Origin: Streptomyces sp. NBC_01460
GTDB lineage: Bacteria > Actinomycetota > Actinomycetes > Streptomycetales > Streptomycetaceae
Reading direction: 5' to 3'
Length of the DNA stretch: 64,000 bases
Assembly (NCBI RefSeq): GCF_036227405.1
Contig: NZ_CP109473.1
Coordinates: 4,588,001 to 4,652,000, forward strand
Below, one piece after another: positions 7,501-16,661 of the stretch. Positions within the stretch are counted from its first letter, which is position 1. Every line of letters starts with the position of its first letter. A program made the position numbers and the translations under genes. Under the pieces are notes generated by a model. That model saw only the letters and a program-made list of their open reading frames with translations. It was not told the origin of the DNA and ran no database searches.

Positions 7501-8466
7501 ATGAAGAGCCCCCTGCTGTCCCTGCCCGGCGCCGTCCCCGCCGAGGGGCGCGACGAAGGCGTCGCCGCGCACTACGGCGACCTGTTCCGTGAGCAACGCG
7601 CACTCGCCGACGGCAGTGGCCTCGTCGACCTCTCGCACCGCGCGGTCGTCACGGTCACCGGCGACGACCGGCTGGCCTGGCTGCACCTGCTGCTCACCCA
7701 GCACGTCAGCGACCTCGCGCCGAACACGGCGACGGAGGCGCTGATCCTCACCGCCAACGGGCACATCGAGCACGCCCTCTACCTCGTCGACGACGGCACG
7801 ACGGTGTGGATGCACGCCGAGCCGGAGAGCCAGGGCGAGCTGATCGCGTACCTGGAGTCGATGAAGTTCTTCTACCGGGTCGAGGTCGCCGACCGCACCG
7901 AGGACATCGCCGTCGTGCACCTGCCCGCCGGTTCCATCGCCGAGGTCCCGGACGGCGTCGCCGTGCGCGAGACCCCGCACGGCCGTGACCTCTTCCTGCC
8001 CCGGGCCGACCTGGAGGCGTACGCGGCCGCGCACGGCCCCGCCGCGGGCATCCTGGCCTACGAGGCGCTGCGTATCGAGGCGCACCGCCCGCGCCTGGGA
8101 TTCGAGACCGACCACCGCACCATCCCGCACGAGCTGGGCTGGATCGGCACCGCCGTGCACCTGCAGAAGGGCTGCTACCGGGGCCAGGAGACGGTCGCCC
8201 GTGTCCACAACCTGGGGAAGCCGCCGCGCCGCCTGGTCTTCCTGCACCTCGACGGCAGCGAGGTCCACCTGCCCGGCCACGGGACGCCCGTGCGGCTCGC
8301 CGCCGACGGCGTGGAGGGCCGCCAGCTCGGCTTCATCACCACCTCGGCCCGCCACCACGAGCTGGGCCCGATCGCCCTGGCACTGGTCAAGCGGAACGTG
8401 GCGGTGGACGCGGAGCTGATCGCGGGTGACACCGCGGCGGCCCAGGAGACGGTCGTCGAGCCGTAG
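7501..8466 (+). CDS. ygfZ: YgfZ/CAF17-like folate-binding protein
   Basis: A 321-residue protein of the GcvT-like tetrahydrofolate-binding fold. The diagnostic KGCYRGQE motif sits at residues 223-230 with Cys225. Relatives (YgfZ in E. coli, IBA57 in mitochondria) help maintain or assemble certain iron-sulfur proteins in a folate-dependent way. It starts 30 bases after nur in the same direction. Annotation as an aminomethyltransferase would be wrong because the YgfZ motif is intact. Confidence 0.88.
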   Translation: MKSPLLSLPGAVPAEGRDEGVAAHYGDLFREQRALADGSGLVDLSHRAVVTVTGDDRLAWLHLLLTQHVSDLAPNTATEALILTANGHIEHALYLVDDGTTVWMHAEPESQGELIAYLESMKFFYRVEVADRTEDIAVVHLPAGSIAEVPDGVAVRETPHGRDLFLPRADLEAYAAAHGPAAGILAYEALRIEAHRPRLGFETDHRTIPHELGWIGTAVHLQKGCYRGQETVARVHNLGKPPRRLVFLHLDGSEVHLPGHGTPVRLAADGVEGRQLGFITTSARHHELGPIALALVKRNVAVDAELIAGDTAAAQETVVEP

Positions 8467-8506
8467 AGCGCCTACGCGCGGCCGTCCAGCCGGGCCGGCC
8501 GCGTTG

Positions 8507-8956
8507 CTACACCTCGAGCAGTACGGTGAACGGGCCGTGGTTCGTGAGCGTGACCCGCATGTCCGCTCCGAACCGGCCCGTCTCCACCCGGGCTCCGAGC
8601 GTGCGCAGCTGCGCGACCACCTCGTCGACCAGCGGTTCGGCGACCTCGCCCGGCGCGGCGGCGTTCCAGGTGGGCCTCCGGCCCTTCCTGGCGTCCCCGT
8701 AGAGGGTGAACTGAGAAATGACCAAAAGCGGTGCATTCACGTCCGAGCAGGACTTCTCGCCCTCCAGGATCCGCACCGTCCACAGCTTGCGGGCGAGCTG
8801 GGCCGCCTTCTCCGCCGTGTCGCCGTGAGTGACCCCCACCAGCACACACAGTCCTTCGCCGACGATCTCGCCGACCGTTTTGCTGCCCGACGGATCGTCC
8901 GCGGAGCCCGCCACGGCGACGCTCGCGCCGTCCACCCTCTGTATCACTGCACGCAT
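8507..8956 (-). CDS. dtd: D-aminoacyl-tRNA deacylase
   Basis: A 149-residue protein beginning MRAVIQRV, as in the family. The two active-site motifs are present: [15 protein letters not shown] (81-95) and NHGPFT (139-144), the latter a variant of the usual N-x-GP(V/M)T. It removes D-amino acids mischarged onto tRNA, using the tRNA 2'-OH. A short insertion around residues 17-27 relative to E. coli Dtd is common in actinobacteria. It is convergent with ygfZ. Confidence 0.92.
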   Translation of the reverse strand: MRAVIQRVDGASVAVAGSADDPSGSKTVGEIVGEGLCVLVGVTHGDTAEKAAQLARKLWTVRILEGEKSCSDVNAPLLVISQFTLYGDARKGRRPTWNAAAPGEVAEPLVDEVVAQLRTLGARVETGRFGADMRVTLTNHGPFTVLLEV

Positions 8957-9071
8957 ACAGACCAACCTATCTTGGGCTGAACGGGTACAGAGCACCTGCG
9001 TGAACACCCTCCGTAGTGGCACGATGCACGATGTCGGTGTGCCGACGCACCGGTCGAGGGGACGGAACATC

Positions 9072-9737
9072 ATGACGACACAGGGAACCGGGCCATCACC
9101 CGGGGCCGTACCAGTGACACGTACCGCAGCCGGCCTGCGGCCGCCCGTGCAGCGGACCGTCGCTGTGCCCACCCCGCCACCCGTGCACCTGCCCGGAGCG
9201 GTGTCCGTGCCCGGGCAGACCGGGAGCGGTGCGATCGACGGACTGGCCTCCGTGCGCCCGCAGCCCGAATTCGGCCGGCTGCGGCTTCCGGATCTGCGCA
9301 CCCTCCGCCGTGACGCCCAGCGCGACGAGGCGGACCTCAGTTACGTACGCCGTCTGGTCCAGGGCCGGATCGACATCCTGCGGGCCGAGCTCGCCCGCCG
9401 GGTGGATCCCGAGTCGCCCGTGGTGGACCGGCTGTCGGAGATCCTCGCCGACACCCCGTCCGTCCATCGCTCCTCGGCGCGGCACGTCACCCTCACCACG
9501 CCGCGCAGCGACGAGTACCGGCAGCTGGCGGCGGACACGCTCGCCGAGGTCGAGCTCTCCGACCTCGACGCCCGGACGGACGAAGAGCTCCTGACCGCCA
9601 TGGGCCGGCTCGTCCGCTACGAGCGGCAGGTCTCCCGGCGCCGTCACCGACTCCAGCGCACCGTGGACGATTGCAGCGCGGAGATCGCCCGCAGGTACCG
9701 TGACGGGGAAGCACAAGTAGAGGACCTGCTCGCCTGA
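9072..9737 (+). CDS. rsiG: Anti-sigma factor RsiG (c-di-GMP-dependent, binds WhiG)
   Basis: A 221-residue protein from ATG 9072, preceded by GAGGGGA. It has a low-complexity N-terminus (1-65) and a helical domain carrying two copies of the c-di-GMP-binding signature E-x3-S-x2-R-x3-Q-x3-D: residues 86-101 ([16 protein letters not shown]) and 184-199 ([16 protein letters not shown]). Both are exact. In S. venezuelae, RsiG armed with c-di-GMP sequesters the sporulation sigma factor WhiG. The identification rests on these paired motifs. whiG itself is not in this window, so the partner acts in trans. Confidence 0.92.
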   Translation: MTTQGTGPSPGAVPVTRTAAGLRPPVQRTVAVPTPPPVHLPGAVSVPGQTGSGAIDGLASVRPQPEFGRLRLPDLRTLRRDAQRDEADLSYVRRLVQGRIDILRAELARRVDPESPVVDRLSEILADTPSVHRSSARHVTLTTPRSDEYRQLAADTLAEVELSDLDARTDEELLTAMGRLVRYERQVSRRRHRLQRTVDDCSAEIARRYRDGEAQVEDLLA

Positions 9738-9789
9738 AGCGACCCTTCCGGGAGCGGGTCACGCCCGCCCCCGGAAGGCCACCCGCCGT

Positions 9790-10761
9790 ATGACGTCCTC
9801 CATATCCACCTCCGCGTCCCCCGTGCTGCCGGTCCTGGCCGAGGTCGTACGGTCCGGTTTCACCGAGGGCCACCACCGGGGGTCGCTGGTCGTCCTGGCA
9901 GCCGACGGGAGCGTGGAGCTCGCGCTCGGCGACCCGGCGGCGCCGGTCTTCCCGCGCTCCTCCAACAAGCCGATGCAGGCCGCCGCGATCCTGCGGGCCG
10001 GTCTCGACCTCTCGGGGGAGCGGCTGGCGCTGGCCGCCGCGAGCCACTCCGGTGAGGGCTTCCACCTCGAACTGGTCCGCACGATGCTCGCCGAGCACGG
10101 GCTGACCCCGGACGATCTGCGGACCCCGCCCGATCTGCCGCTGGACCCGGTCGAGGCGGAGGCGTACCTCGCCGCGGGGGGTGTGCGGGAACCGCTCACC
10201 ATGAACTGCTCCGGCAAGCACGCGGCGATGCTGGCCGTCTGTGTGCGCAACGGCTGGGACACCGCCACCTATCTCGACCCCGGCCACCCGCTCCAGCGGC
10301 TGGTCGGCGAGGTCGTCGCGGAGGCGGCGGGCGAACCCGTCGCCGCCCTCGGCACGGACGGTTGCGGGGCCCCGCTGATGGCGATCGGCCTGGTGGGCCT
10401 GGCCCGCGCGTTCCGCGCGTTCGTGCTGGCGGAGCCCGGCACGGCGGAGCGCCGGGTCGCGGACGCGATGCGGGCGCACCCGGAGTACGTCGCGGGCACC
10501 CGGCGGCCGGACACCTGGCTGATGCGGGAGGTGCCGGGCACGCTCTCCAAGATGGGCGCCGAGGCGGTCCAGGCGCTGGCGCTCCCGGACGGCAGGGCCC
10601 TGGCCTTCAAGATCGACGACGGCTCCGTCCGCGCTCTGGGCCCGGTGCTGGCGCGCTCCCTCGAACTGCTGGGCGTCGACGCCCCGGTGGTGTCCCGCAT
10701 CGGGCGCTCGCCGCTGCTGGGCGGCGCGGTGGAGGTGGGGGAGATCCGGGCGGCGTTCTGA
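9790..10761 (+). CDS. Asparaginase (asparaginase II family)
   Basis: A 323-residue protein matching the actinobacterial/rhizobial asparaginase family (pfam Asparaginase_II), with RSSNKPMQAAA near residue 60, ASHSGEGFHLE, NCSGKHAAMLA around 140 and a GTDGCGAPL segment around residue 195. It hydrolyses L-asparagine to aspartate and ammonia. It differs from the E. coli AnsA/AnsB type. It begins 52 bases after rsiG, in the same direction, with no obvious functional link. Confidence 0.82.
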   Translation: MTSSISTSASPVLPVLAEVVRSGFTEGHHRGSLVVLAADGSVELALGDPAAPVFPRSSNKPMQAAAILRAGLDLSGERLALAAASHSGEGFHLELVRTMLAEHGLTPDDLRTPPDLPLDPVEAEAYLAAGGVREPLTMNCSGKHAAMLAVCVRNGWDTATYLDPGHPLQRLVGEVVAEAAGEPVAALGTDGCGAPLMAIGLVGLARAFRAFVLAEPGTAERRVADAMRAHPEYVAGTRRPDTWLMREVPGTLSKMGAEAVQALALPDGRALAFKIDDGSVRALGPVLARSLELLGVDAPVVSRIGRSPLLGGAVEVGEIRAAF

Positions 10762-10836
10762 GCGGCGGGGGCCGGCACCGGGCGCGGCCCGAAATACGTG
10801 CGACATCCCGGACGCCCCCGGCTTAGCGTGGGCCGC

Positions 10837-12093
10837 ATGAACTGTGATCCACGCCCCGTCTCCGCAGCCGAGTTCCCCGACTGGCTGCACGCCGTCGGCA
10901 CCGGATTCCTCCGGGCGTCGGCGGCACCGGTGCCGGAGGAGGAGATCGCGGTGCGCCTGGCCCACACCGATCTCGACCGCGTCCAGGGCGTGTTCGACGC
11001 AGGGCGCTGCGTGGCCACCTACCGCTCGTTCGCCCAGGAGCTCACCGTGGTCGGCGGTGCGAAGGTCCCGGCCGACGCGATCACGGCCGTGACGGTGACC
11101 CCCACGCACCGGCGGCGCGGGCTGCTCAGCCGGATGATGGCGAAGGACCTGGCGGCGGCGAAGGAACGCGGTGACGTGGTCGCGTCGCTGATCGCCGCCG
11201 AGTACCCGATCTACGGGCGGTACGGATTCGGGCCGGCCGCCTGGACCACCGAGTGGGAGATCGACGTCCCCCGCGCGGGCCTGGACCCGCGTGGCCGGGT
11301 CCCCTCCGACGCGGACGGCGGCCGGATCGAGCTGGTGGACGGCGCGGACGTCCGCAAGCTGGGCCCCGAACTCCACGGCCGCCTCGCCGACCGGCAGCAC
11401 GGCGTGGTCTCCCGGGACGCGCGCTGGTGGCAGCGGAACACCGGCGTGGACGTCCCGGCGTTCGAGACCTGGCAGGAGCCGTTCTACGCGGTGTACCGGT
11501 CGGCCGACGGCGGGACGGACGGCCTGGTCGTCTACCGGGCGGACGCGCACTGGGGCGACCGTAAGCAGCCGCTCAACACGGCGACGGTGAGCGGCCTCAT
11601 CGCCGCGACCCCGGCGGCGGAGCGCGCGCTCTGGCAGTTCGTCTGCTCCATCGACTGGATCACCACGGTCCGTACGGGCTACCGCGCCCCCGACGACCTG
11701 CTCCCCCTCCTCCTCCCGGACCCCCGGGCCGCCCGGGTCGTGACCCAGGCGGACTGGCTGTGGCTGCGCGTCCTGGACGTCCCCCGCGCCCTGGAGGCGC
11801 GTACGTACGCGACGGAGTCGGCCCTGGTCCTGGACGTCCGGGACGGAGCGGGCCTGGCGGGCGGCCGGTTCCTGCTGGACGCCTCACCGTCCGGCGCGTC
11901 CTGCACCCCCACGACCCGGGACGCCGACCTGACGCTGGACGTGGCGGAGCTGGGCGCGCTCCTGCTGGGCGACGAGTCCCCGGTGCGGCTGGCCGCGCTG
12001 GGCCGGCTCGACGAGCACCGGGCGGGCGCGGCGGCCTCGGCCGACACGCTGTTCCGGGCGCCACGGCGGGCGTGGTGCCCGGATGTGTTCTGA
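10837..12093 (+). CDS. Eis-family GNAT N-acetyltransferase
   Basis: A 418-residue protein with an N-terminal GNAT domain ([20 protein letters not shown] around 80-100, the acetyl-CoA loop), a second degenerate GNAT domain, and a C-terminal SCP2-like domain (about 310-418). This three-domain plan and length are those of Eis proteins. Mycobacterial Eis acetylates aminoglycosides and protein lysines; the substrate here is unknown. The terminal carboxylate used in catalysis by Eis is provided here by the phenylalanine of the C-terminal DVF. It is convergent with the ABC exporter. Confidence 0.82.
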   Translation: MNCDPRPVSAAEFPDWLHAVGTGFLRASAAPVPEEEIAVRLAHTDLDRVQGVFDAGRCVATYRSFAQELTVVGGAKVPADAITAVTVTPTHRRRGLLSRMMAKDLAAAKERGDVVASLIAAEYPIYGRYGFGPAAWTTEWEIDVPRAGLDPRGRVPSDADGGRIELVDGADVRKLGPELHGRLADRQHGVVSRDARWWQRNTGVDVPAFETWQEPFYAVYRSADGGTDGLVVYRADAHWGDRKQPLNTATVSGLIAATPAAERALWQFVCSIDWITTVRTGYRAPDDLLPLLLPDPRAARVVTQADWLWLRVLDVPRALEARTYATESALVLDVRDGAGLAGGRFLLDASPSGASCTPTTRDADLTLDVAELGALLLGDESPVRLAALGRLDEHRAGAAASADTLFRAPRRAWCPDVF

Positions 12094-12158
12094 CGGGCGT
12101 CGGAGGGGTGCGCCGGAGCCCGCACCGCCGGACGGCGGGTGCGGTGCGGACTCCCACG

Positions 12159-12932
12159 TCACCGCGTCCGCCTCCTGAAGAGCGTCCCCGACAGGCCCAC
12201 CGCCAGCAGCAGGAGCCCGGCCGCCCAGGCGAGCGCGATCCAGGGGGCGTTGCCCACCGGCTGGTCCAGCAGGAGGCCGCGCAGCGACTCGATGGCCGGG
12301 GTGACCGGCTGGTGGTCGGCGAAGCCGTGGAGCCAGCCCGGCATGCTGTCGACCGGGACGAACGCGCTGCTCGGGTAGGGCAGGAACGACATGAAGAAGG
12401 TGAATCCGCCGGCCGCCTCGGGTGTGCGGGCGAGCAGGCCGATCGCCGCCGAGATCCAGGACAGGGCCACGATGTAGGCGAGCAGCACGGCGGCGACGGC
12501 GAGCCAGCCGGCGGGGGTGGCCGCGGGGCGGAAGCCGATGAGCAGGGCGACGGCGAACACCAGCGTGGTGGAGACCAGGTTGCGGACCGTGCTGGCCGCG
12601 ACGTGGCCGGTCAGGATGGGCAGCGCGCCGATGTCCAGGGAGCGGAAGCGGTCGATGATGCCGCCCTTCATGTCCTCGCTCACCGCGACGGCGGTGGTGG
12701 CCGAGCCGAAGCCGGCGCAGAGGAACAGGACGCCGGGGACGACGTACATGACGTACGAGTCGTAGGCGGTGCCGGTGTCGATCGCGCCCCCGAAGAAGTA
12801 GACGAAGATCAGCATCAGCATGATCGGCAGCATCATCGAGGTGATGACGGCGTCGATGTTGCGGCGGCTGATGAGCAGGCTGCGGCCGGTCATGACCGTG
12901 GCGTGGGTCAGCGCTCCGGGCGTGTCAGACAT
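12159..12932 (-). CDS. ABC-2 type exporter permease (DrrB-like)
   Basis: A 257-residue integral membrane protein with about six transmembrane helices and the ABC-2 signature region VSEDMKGGIIDRFRSL (about 85-100), the coupling-helix motif of daunorubicin-type permeases. It overlaps the ATPase gene by 8 bases, so the two are translationally coupled and form a heterotetrameric drug or lipid exporter. The substrate is not predictable. It is controlled by the divergent TetR gene, judging by layout. Confidence 0.85.
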   Translation of the reverse strand: MSDTPGALTHATVMTGRSLLISRRNIDAVITSMMLPIMLMLIFVYFFGGAIDTGTAYDSYVMYVVPGVLFLCAGFGSATTAVAVSEDMKGGIIDRFRSLDIGALPILTGHVAASTVRNLVSTTLVFAVALLIGFRPAATPAGWLAVAAVLLAYIVALSWISAAIGLLARTPEAAGGFTFFMSFLPYPSSAFVPVDSMPGWLHGFADHQPVTPAIESLRGLLLDQPVGNAPWIALAWAAGLLLLAVGLSGTLFRRRTR

Positions 12933-13884
12933 GGGCCGGTGCCTCCTTCTTCTCGGCGGTGAGGGCGAGGAACACGTCGTCGAGGGTCGCGCGGTGCAGC
13001 GAGAAGCGGTCGACGTCGGTGCGGTGCGGGTCGATCTCGTCGAGCAGGGAGCGGACGTGGGCGGCCGTGCCGTCCGTGGGGACGCCCAGGGTGAGGGTCT
13101 CGGGGGAGTGGTGGACGGCGCGGGTGGCGAGCCGGAGGTAGGCCTCGCGGCTGCCGAGGACGAGGTCCAGGCGGTGTCCCGACACGCGTGACTTCAGGGC
13201 CTCCGGGGTGCCTTCGGCGACGACACGCCCCTCGGTGAGGACGCTGACGCCGTCGGCGAGCTGGTCCGCCTCCTCCAGGTACTGGGTGGTGAGCAGCACG
13301 GCGGCGCCCCGGCCGGCGAGGTCGCGGACCACCTGCCAGAGCTCGCGGCGGCTGCGGGGGTCGAGGCCGGTGGTGGGTTCGTCGAGGAAGAGGACGCCGG
13401 GCTCGGGCGAGCCGACGAGGCCGGCCGCCAGGTCGAGGCGGCGCCGCATCCCCCCGGAGTACGTGTGCGCCTGGCGGCGGGCCGCGTCGGTGAGGCCGAA
13501 GCGTTCGAGGAGCTCCCCGGCGCGGGACCGGGCGCGGGCGCGGGGCAGGCCGGAGAGCCGGGCCATCATCCGCAGGTTCTCCTCGCCGGTCAGCGTCTCG
13601 TCGACGGCGGCGAACTGCCCGGTCAGGCTGATGACACGGCGCACCCGGCGCCGGTCGGCGACGACGTCGTACCCGGCGACGCGCGCGGTGCCGGAGTCGG
13701 CGGTGGTGAGGGTGGCGAGGATCCGCACGGTCGTGGTCTTGCCCGCGCCGTTGGGCCCGAGCAGTGCGTGGATCCCGGCGCGGGCCACACGGAGGCCGAC
13801 CCCGTCCAGGACCCGCGTGCCCCTTCCGTAGGACTTGGTCAGGCCGTGCGCCTCGATCATGACGTCGTTCGTGCCCGTACTCAT
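12925..13884 (-). CDS. ABC exporter ATP-binding protein (DrrA-like)
   Basis: A 319-residue ATPase with Walker A GPNGAGKTT (around 38-46), signature YSGGMRRRLDLA, and Walker B with the LDEPTTGLD loop. The C-terminal DUF4162-like extension fits DrrA-type resistance ATPases. The start ATG 13884 follows AAGGGGG. It energises the overlapping permease. A perfect 15-bp palindrome lies 15 bases upstream, between this gene and the divergent TetR regulator. Confidence 0.88.
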   Translation of the reverse strand: MSTGTNDVMIEAHGLTKSYGRGTRVLDGVGLRVARAGIHALLGPNGAGKTTTVRILATLTTADSGTARVAGYDVVADRRRVRRVISLTGQFAAVDETLTGEENLRMMARLSGLPRARARSRAGELLERFGLTDAARRQAHTYSGGMRRRLDLAAGLVGSPEPGVLFLDEPTTGLDPRSRRELWQVVRDLAGRGAAVLLTTQYLEEADQLADGVSVLTEGRVVAEGTPEALKSRVSGHRLDLVLGSREAYLRLATRAVHHSPETLTLGVPTDGTAAHVRSLLDEIDPHRTDVDRFSLHRATLDDVFLALTAEKKEAPAHV

Positions 13885-13899
13885 GACGATCCCCCTTCT

Positions 13900-13914
13900 G
13901 CGTATGTCATACGC
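13900..13914. promoter_or_regulatory. Palindromic operator between ABC exporter and TetR
   Basis: GCGTATG (13900-13906), one central base, then CATACGC (13908-13914) form a perfect inverted repeat in the 73-base divergent gap. A related half-site, TACGC/GCGTA, recurs at 13912-13934 (GCGTTAC...ATTACGC). This is where a TetR repressor would control both directions. Binding is inferred. Confidence 0.6.
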
Positions 13915-13957
13915 GTTACTGTGTAAGCATTACGCAAATCTAGGATGGTGGCAAGCC

Positions 13958-14755
13958 ATGAGCGGGGAAGGGCGGCTACGGGTGACGGAGAACAGCAGTG
14001 CGTCGGGCGGCACGGGGCTGCCGGCCAGCATCGAGGCCGCGTGGGGTCTGCGCGACCGTCCGGTCAAGGGCCCGAAACCCGGCCTGACACTGGACCGCAT
14101 CGTCGGGGCGGCCGTGTCGGTGGCCGCGGCGGAAGGGCTCTCGGCCGTCTCGATGGGGCGGGTCGCCAAGGAGCTGGGCGCCTCCACGATGTCGCTCTAC
14201 CGCTACGTCTCGGCCAAGGAGGAGCTGTACGTCCTCATGCAGGAGGCGGCCATGGGCACTCCGCCGCCCCTGTCCGAGGCGGAGGAGCAGGCGGGGTGGA
14301 GGGAGGGGCTGAGCCGGTGGGCCTGGTCCCAGCGCCGGATGTTCCAGCGGAACCTGTGGGCCCTGCGCATCCCGATCGGCGGTCCGCCCGCCAGCCCCCG
14401 CATGGTCCTGTGGTGGGAGCAGGGGCTCGAGGCGATGTCGGGCAGCGGCCTGTCCCCGGGCGACAAGATCTCGGTCATCCTCCTCGTCTCGGGTTACGTA
14501 CGGAACGAGGCGACGCTGATGAGTGACATCGCCGCCGCCGTCGAGGAGAAGGGCGTCTCCGCCGAGGAGTTCATGGCGCGGTGGGAGCGGACGGTGCGCA
14601 GGCTCGTCGACCCGGCACGGCATCCGGAGCTGGCGGCGCTGCTGGACACGGGGATCATGAGCGAACCGGACGAGCCCGACTACGAGTTCGTGTTCGGTCT
14701 CGAACGGATCCTCGACGGGGTCGAGGCGCTCATCCAGAAGGGATCACCGTCATGA
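13958..14755 (+). CDS. TetR/AcrR-family regulator of the ABC exporter
   Basis: A 265-residue TetR protein. The DNA-binding domain (about 50-95) contains LGASTMSLYRYVSAKEELYVLM, and the C-terminal domain resembles the TetR_C family found in regulators next to DrrAB exporters. ATG 13958 is used because the basic N-terminus precedes the domain by the usual distance; the ribosome site is weak. Divergent from the ATPase gene, with a palindrome between, so it is probably its repressor. It is coupled (ATGA) to a second TetR gene. Confidence 0.8.
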   Translation: MSGEGRLRVTENSSASGGTGLPASIEAAWGLRDRPVKGPKPGLTLDRIVGAAVSVAAAEGLSAVSMGRVAKELGASTMSLYRYVSAKEELYVLMQEAAMGTPPPLSEAEEQAGWREGLSRWAWSQRRMFQRNLWALRIPIGGPPASPRMVLWWEQGLEAMSGSGLSPGDKISVILLVSGYVRNEATLMSDIAAAVEEKGVSAEEFMARWERTVRRLVDPARHPELAALLDTGIMSEPDEPDYEFVFGLERILDGVEALIQKGSPS

Positions 14756-15393
14756 GCGACGGGACGACCGGCCTGCGTGAGCGCAAGAAGCAGCTGACCT
14801 ACCAGGCGGTCTCCGAGGCCGCGATCTCGATGTTCCTGGAACGGGGCTTCGACAAGGTCTCCGTGGCCGAGGTGGCGGCGGCGGCCGACATCTCCAAACC
14901 GACGCTGTTCCGGTACTTCCCGTCCAAGGAGGACCTGGTCCTGCACCGGTTCGCCGACCACGAGGACGAGTCCGCCCGCGTCGTCTCCGGCCGGCCGGAC
15001 GGCCTCTCCCCGCTGGAGGCGCTGCGCCACCACTTCCTGGACGGCCTGGACCGCCGCGACCCGGTGACCGGTCTGTGCGACAACCCGCAGGTCCTGGCCT
15101 TCCACCGGCTGCTCTACGGGACGCCGTCGCTCGTCGCCCGCCTGTACGCCTACCAGGGGCGCTCCGAGGCGGCGCTCGCCCGCGCCCTGGATCCCGGCAC
15201 CCCGGTGACGGCGCGGCTCGCCGCCGGTCAGATCATCGCCGTACTGCGGATCCTCGCCGAGGAGAACTGGCGGCGGATGGACGCGGGGGAGAGCGCCGAC
15301 CGGGTGCACGCGGACGCCGTGGCGGCGGCCGGCCTGGCTTTCGCCCAGCTGAAGGACGGCCTGGCCACCGCGGATTCCGCTGAAGCCCCTTGA
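14752..15393 (+). CDS. Second TetR-family regulator, translationally coupled
   Basis: A 213-residue TetR protein with a classic HTH (VAEVAAAADISKPTLFRYFPSKEDL, about 35-60) and a ligand domain that differs from the first regulator. ATG 14752 overlaps the upstream TGA by the ATGA arrangement. Two consecutive TetR regulators in one transcript is unusual. It may control a different target, or sense a different ligand for the same exporter. Confidence 0.8.
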   Translation: MSDGTTGLRERKKQLTYQAVSEAAISMFLERGFDKVSVAEVAAAADISKPTLFRYFPSKEDLVLHRFADHEDESARVVSGRPDGLSPLEALRHHFLDGLDRRDPVTGLCDNPQVLAFHRLLYGTPSLVARLYAYQGRSEAALARALDPGTPVTARLAAGQIIAVLRILAEENWRRMDAGESADRVHADAVAAAGLAFAQLKDGLATADSAEAP

Positions 15394-15451
15394 TGAGCGA
15401 GCGGGGGGCGCCGGGCAGGCCGCGCCCGGTGCCGGCCCCGGCTCTCCCCGT

Positions 15452-16075
15452 TCACGCCCCTTCCGGTCCGAGGCCGAACGGACCGGGCAGATCCGCCGGT
15501 TCGCGGAAATGCACGCCCGACATGCCGAGCGCGACCGCCGCGGCCACGTTCTCCCGGCTGTCATCCACGAAGAGGCACCTGTCCATCGGTACCCCGGCTC
15601 GCCCGGCGGCGATCCGGTAGAGGGCGGGGTCCGGCTTGGCGATCCCTTCGACCGCGCTGCTGACCACGTGGTCGGCCAGGTCCGTGAGGCCCAGGGCGGC
15701 GAGGTCCTCGTCCAGGCGCGGTGTGGCGTTGGTGATCAGGACCAGCGGTACGCGGGCCCGGACCCGCCGCAGCATCGCCACGACCGTGGCGTCCGCCCGG
15801 AAGGGGGCCTCCGCGAGGGCCCTGCCCAGCTCGCGCCCCTTCGCCGTGCCGACCCTGGGGGCGAGACCGAGCGCGACGGCCTCGACCCACTCCTCCAGGG
15901 TGATCCGGCCCAGGAGGAGCGGGAGGTCCACCTCGGGGGCGTAGGCGACGTCCTCCGTGGTGCCCTCGGGCAGGCCGGCCGCGCGCTCCAGCGCGGACAG
16001 GTGCGTCACGTCGTAGAAGCGGACGACGTTGTCCAGGTCGCAGAGCACGGCGTCGTAGGGCCCGTCGTGCCTCAT
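15452..16075 (-). CDS. HAD-family hydrolase (phosphatase)
   Basis: A 207-residue HAD protein: motif I DAVLCDLDNVVRFYD near residue 12 (Asp nucleophile then acid, DLDN), motif II around LVLITNAT, motif III lysine in GIAKPDPALYR, and motif IV FVDDSRENV. All catalytic motifs are present, so it is an active small-molecule phosphatase of unknown substrate. ATG 16075 begins just before motif I; an upstream in-frame start would run through the 34-bp repeat block and is rejected. Confidence 0.82.
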   Translation of the reverse strand: MRHDGPYDAVLCDLDNVVRFYDVTHLSALERAAGLPEGTTEDVAYAPEVDLPLLLGRITLEEWVEAVALGLAPRVGTAKGRELGRALAEAPFRADATVVAMLRRVRARVPLVLITNATPRLDEDLAALGLTDLADHVVSSAVEGIAKPDPALYRIAAGRAGVPMDRCLFVDDSRENVAAAVALGMSGVHFREPADLPGPFGLGPEGA

Positions 16076-16176
16076 GCGCCGGCCGCCGTCATGCGCGCGG
16101 CCGATGTCACGCGCGGCCGCCGTCGTGCGCGCGGCCGATGTCACGCGCGGCCGCCGTCATGCGCCGGCCGCCGTCA
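16073..16176. repeat. 34-bp tandem repeat with flanking 19-bp direct repeats
   Basis: Two adjoining 34-base copies (16088-16121 and 16122-16155) differ at one base. They are flanked by a 19-base direct repeat, CATGCGCCGGCCGCCGTCA, at 16073-16091 and 16158-16176. The block covers the gap between the HAD gene start and the PPOX gene end and encodes the last residues of the PPOX protein. Likely a slippage or recombination product. Confidence 0.7.
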
Positions 16177-16642
16177 CGTCCAGGGCCGCTCCGTAGAGCC
16201 TCGACACCCGGATCCGGATCACCACGCGGTGCTCCGCCACGGCCTGCTCCAGAAAGGCCCGCTCCTCGGTTGGGTCGTCGAAACCCGGTGTCAGGGAGAG
16301 GAGTTCACGGCCGACCACGTCGCCGGCCACGGAGGTCGGCTCCGAGACCTCCGCGGTGCCCTCCGCCACGGCGAAGGACCAGACGTCACCGCCGCCGACG
16401 TGCAGGGAGGCGTGCGGATTCGCCCGCAGGATGCGGGTCTTCAGACGGGCCGCGGTGGAGGAGACGCGAAGGACGCGTTCCTCGGCGTCCAGGCGGTACA
16501 GGACGGTCGACAGATGGGGGTGGCCGGTGGAGCGGACGGCCGCGAGCACTCCGAACTGCTGGTCCCGGAGGATCCGCACGAGTGCCTGGTCGGTGAGGGT
16601 GCGGGGCGCGGGCCCGCCCTTCGTCTCTTCGGTGGTGTCCAT
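16157..16642 (-). CDS. PPOX-class flavin/F420-dependent oxidase
   Basis: A 161-residue split-barrel protein of the pyridoxamine 5'-phosphate oxidase-like superfamily, of the length typical for actinobacterial F420-dependent TIGR03618-type enzymes. Visible segments are the FGVLAAVRSTGHPHLSTV strand pair near residue 30 and RVSSTAARLKTRILRANPHASLHV around 75. Substrate and cofactor (FMN, F420 or heme) cannot be decided from this. It lies 19 bases after the MFS gene, so it is probably in the same transcript. Its last codons lie in the repeat block. Confidence 0.75.
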   Translation of the reverse strand: MDTTEETKGGPAPRTLTDQALVRILRDQQFGVLAAVRSTGHPHLSTVLYRLDAEERVLRVSSTAARLKTRILRANPHASLHVGGGDVWSFAVAEGTAEVSEPTSVAGDVVGRELLSLTPGFDDPTEERAFLEQAVAEHRVVIRIRVSRLYGAALDVTAAGA

Positions 16643-16661
16643 GTGGCTTGCCTCTCGGGAT

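Noticed and set aside
10837..12093. Eis-type protein considered as a proven aminoglycoside acetyltransferase
   Set aside because: Family membership alone does not fix substrate; the call is kept at family level.
12094..12158. CCGCACCGCC/GGCGGGTGCGG stem between the Eis gene and the ABC permease
   Set aside because: The stem is imperfect with a bulge and could be chance in GC-rich sequence; not listed as a terminator.
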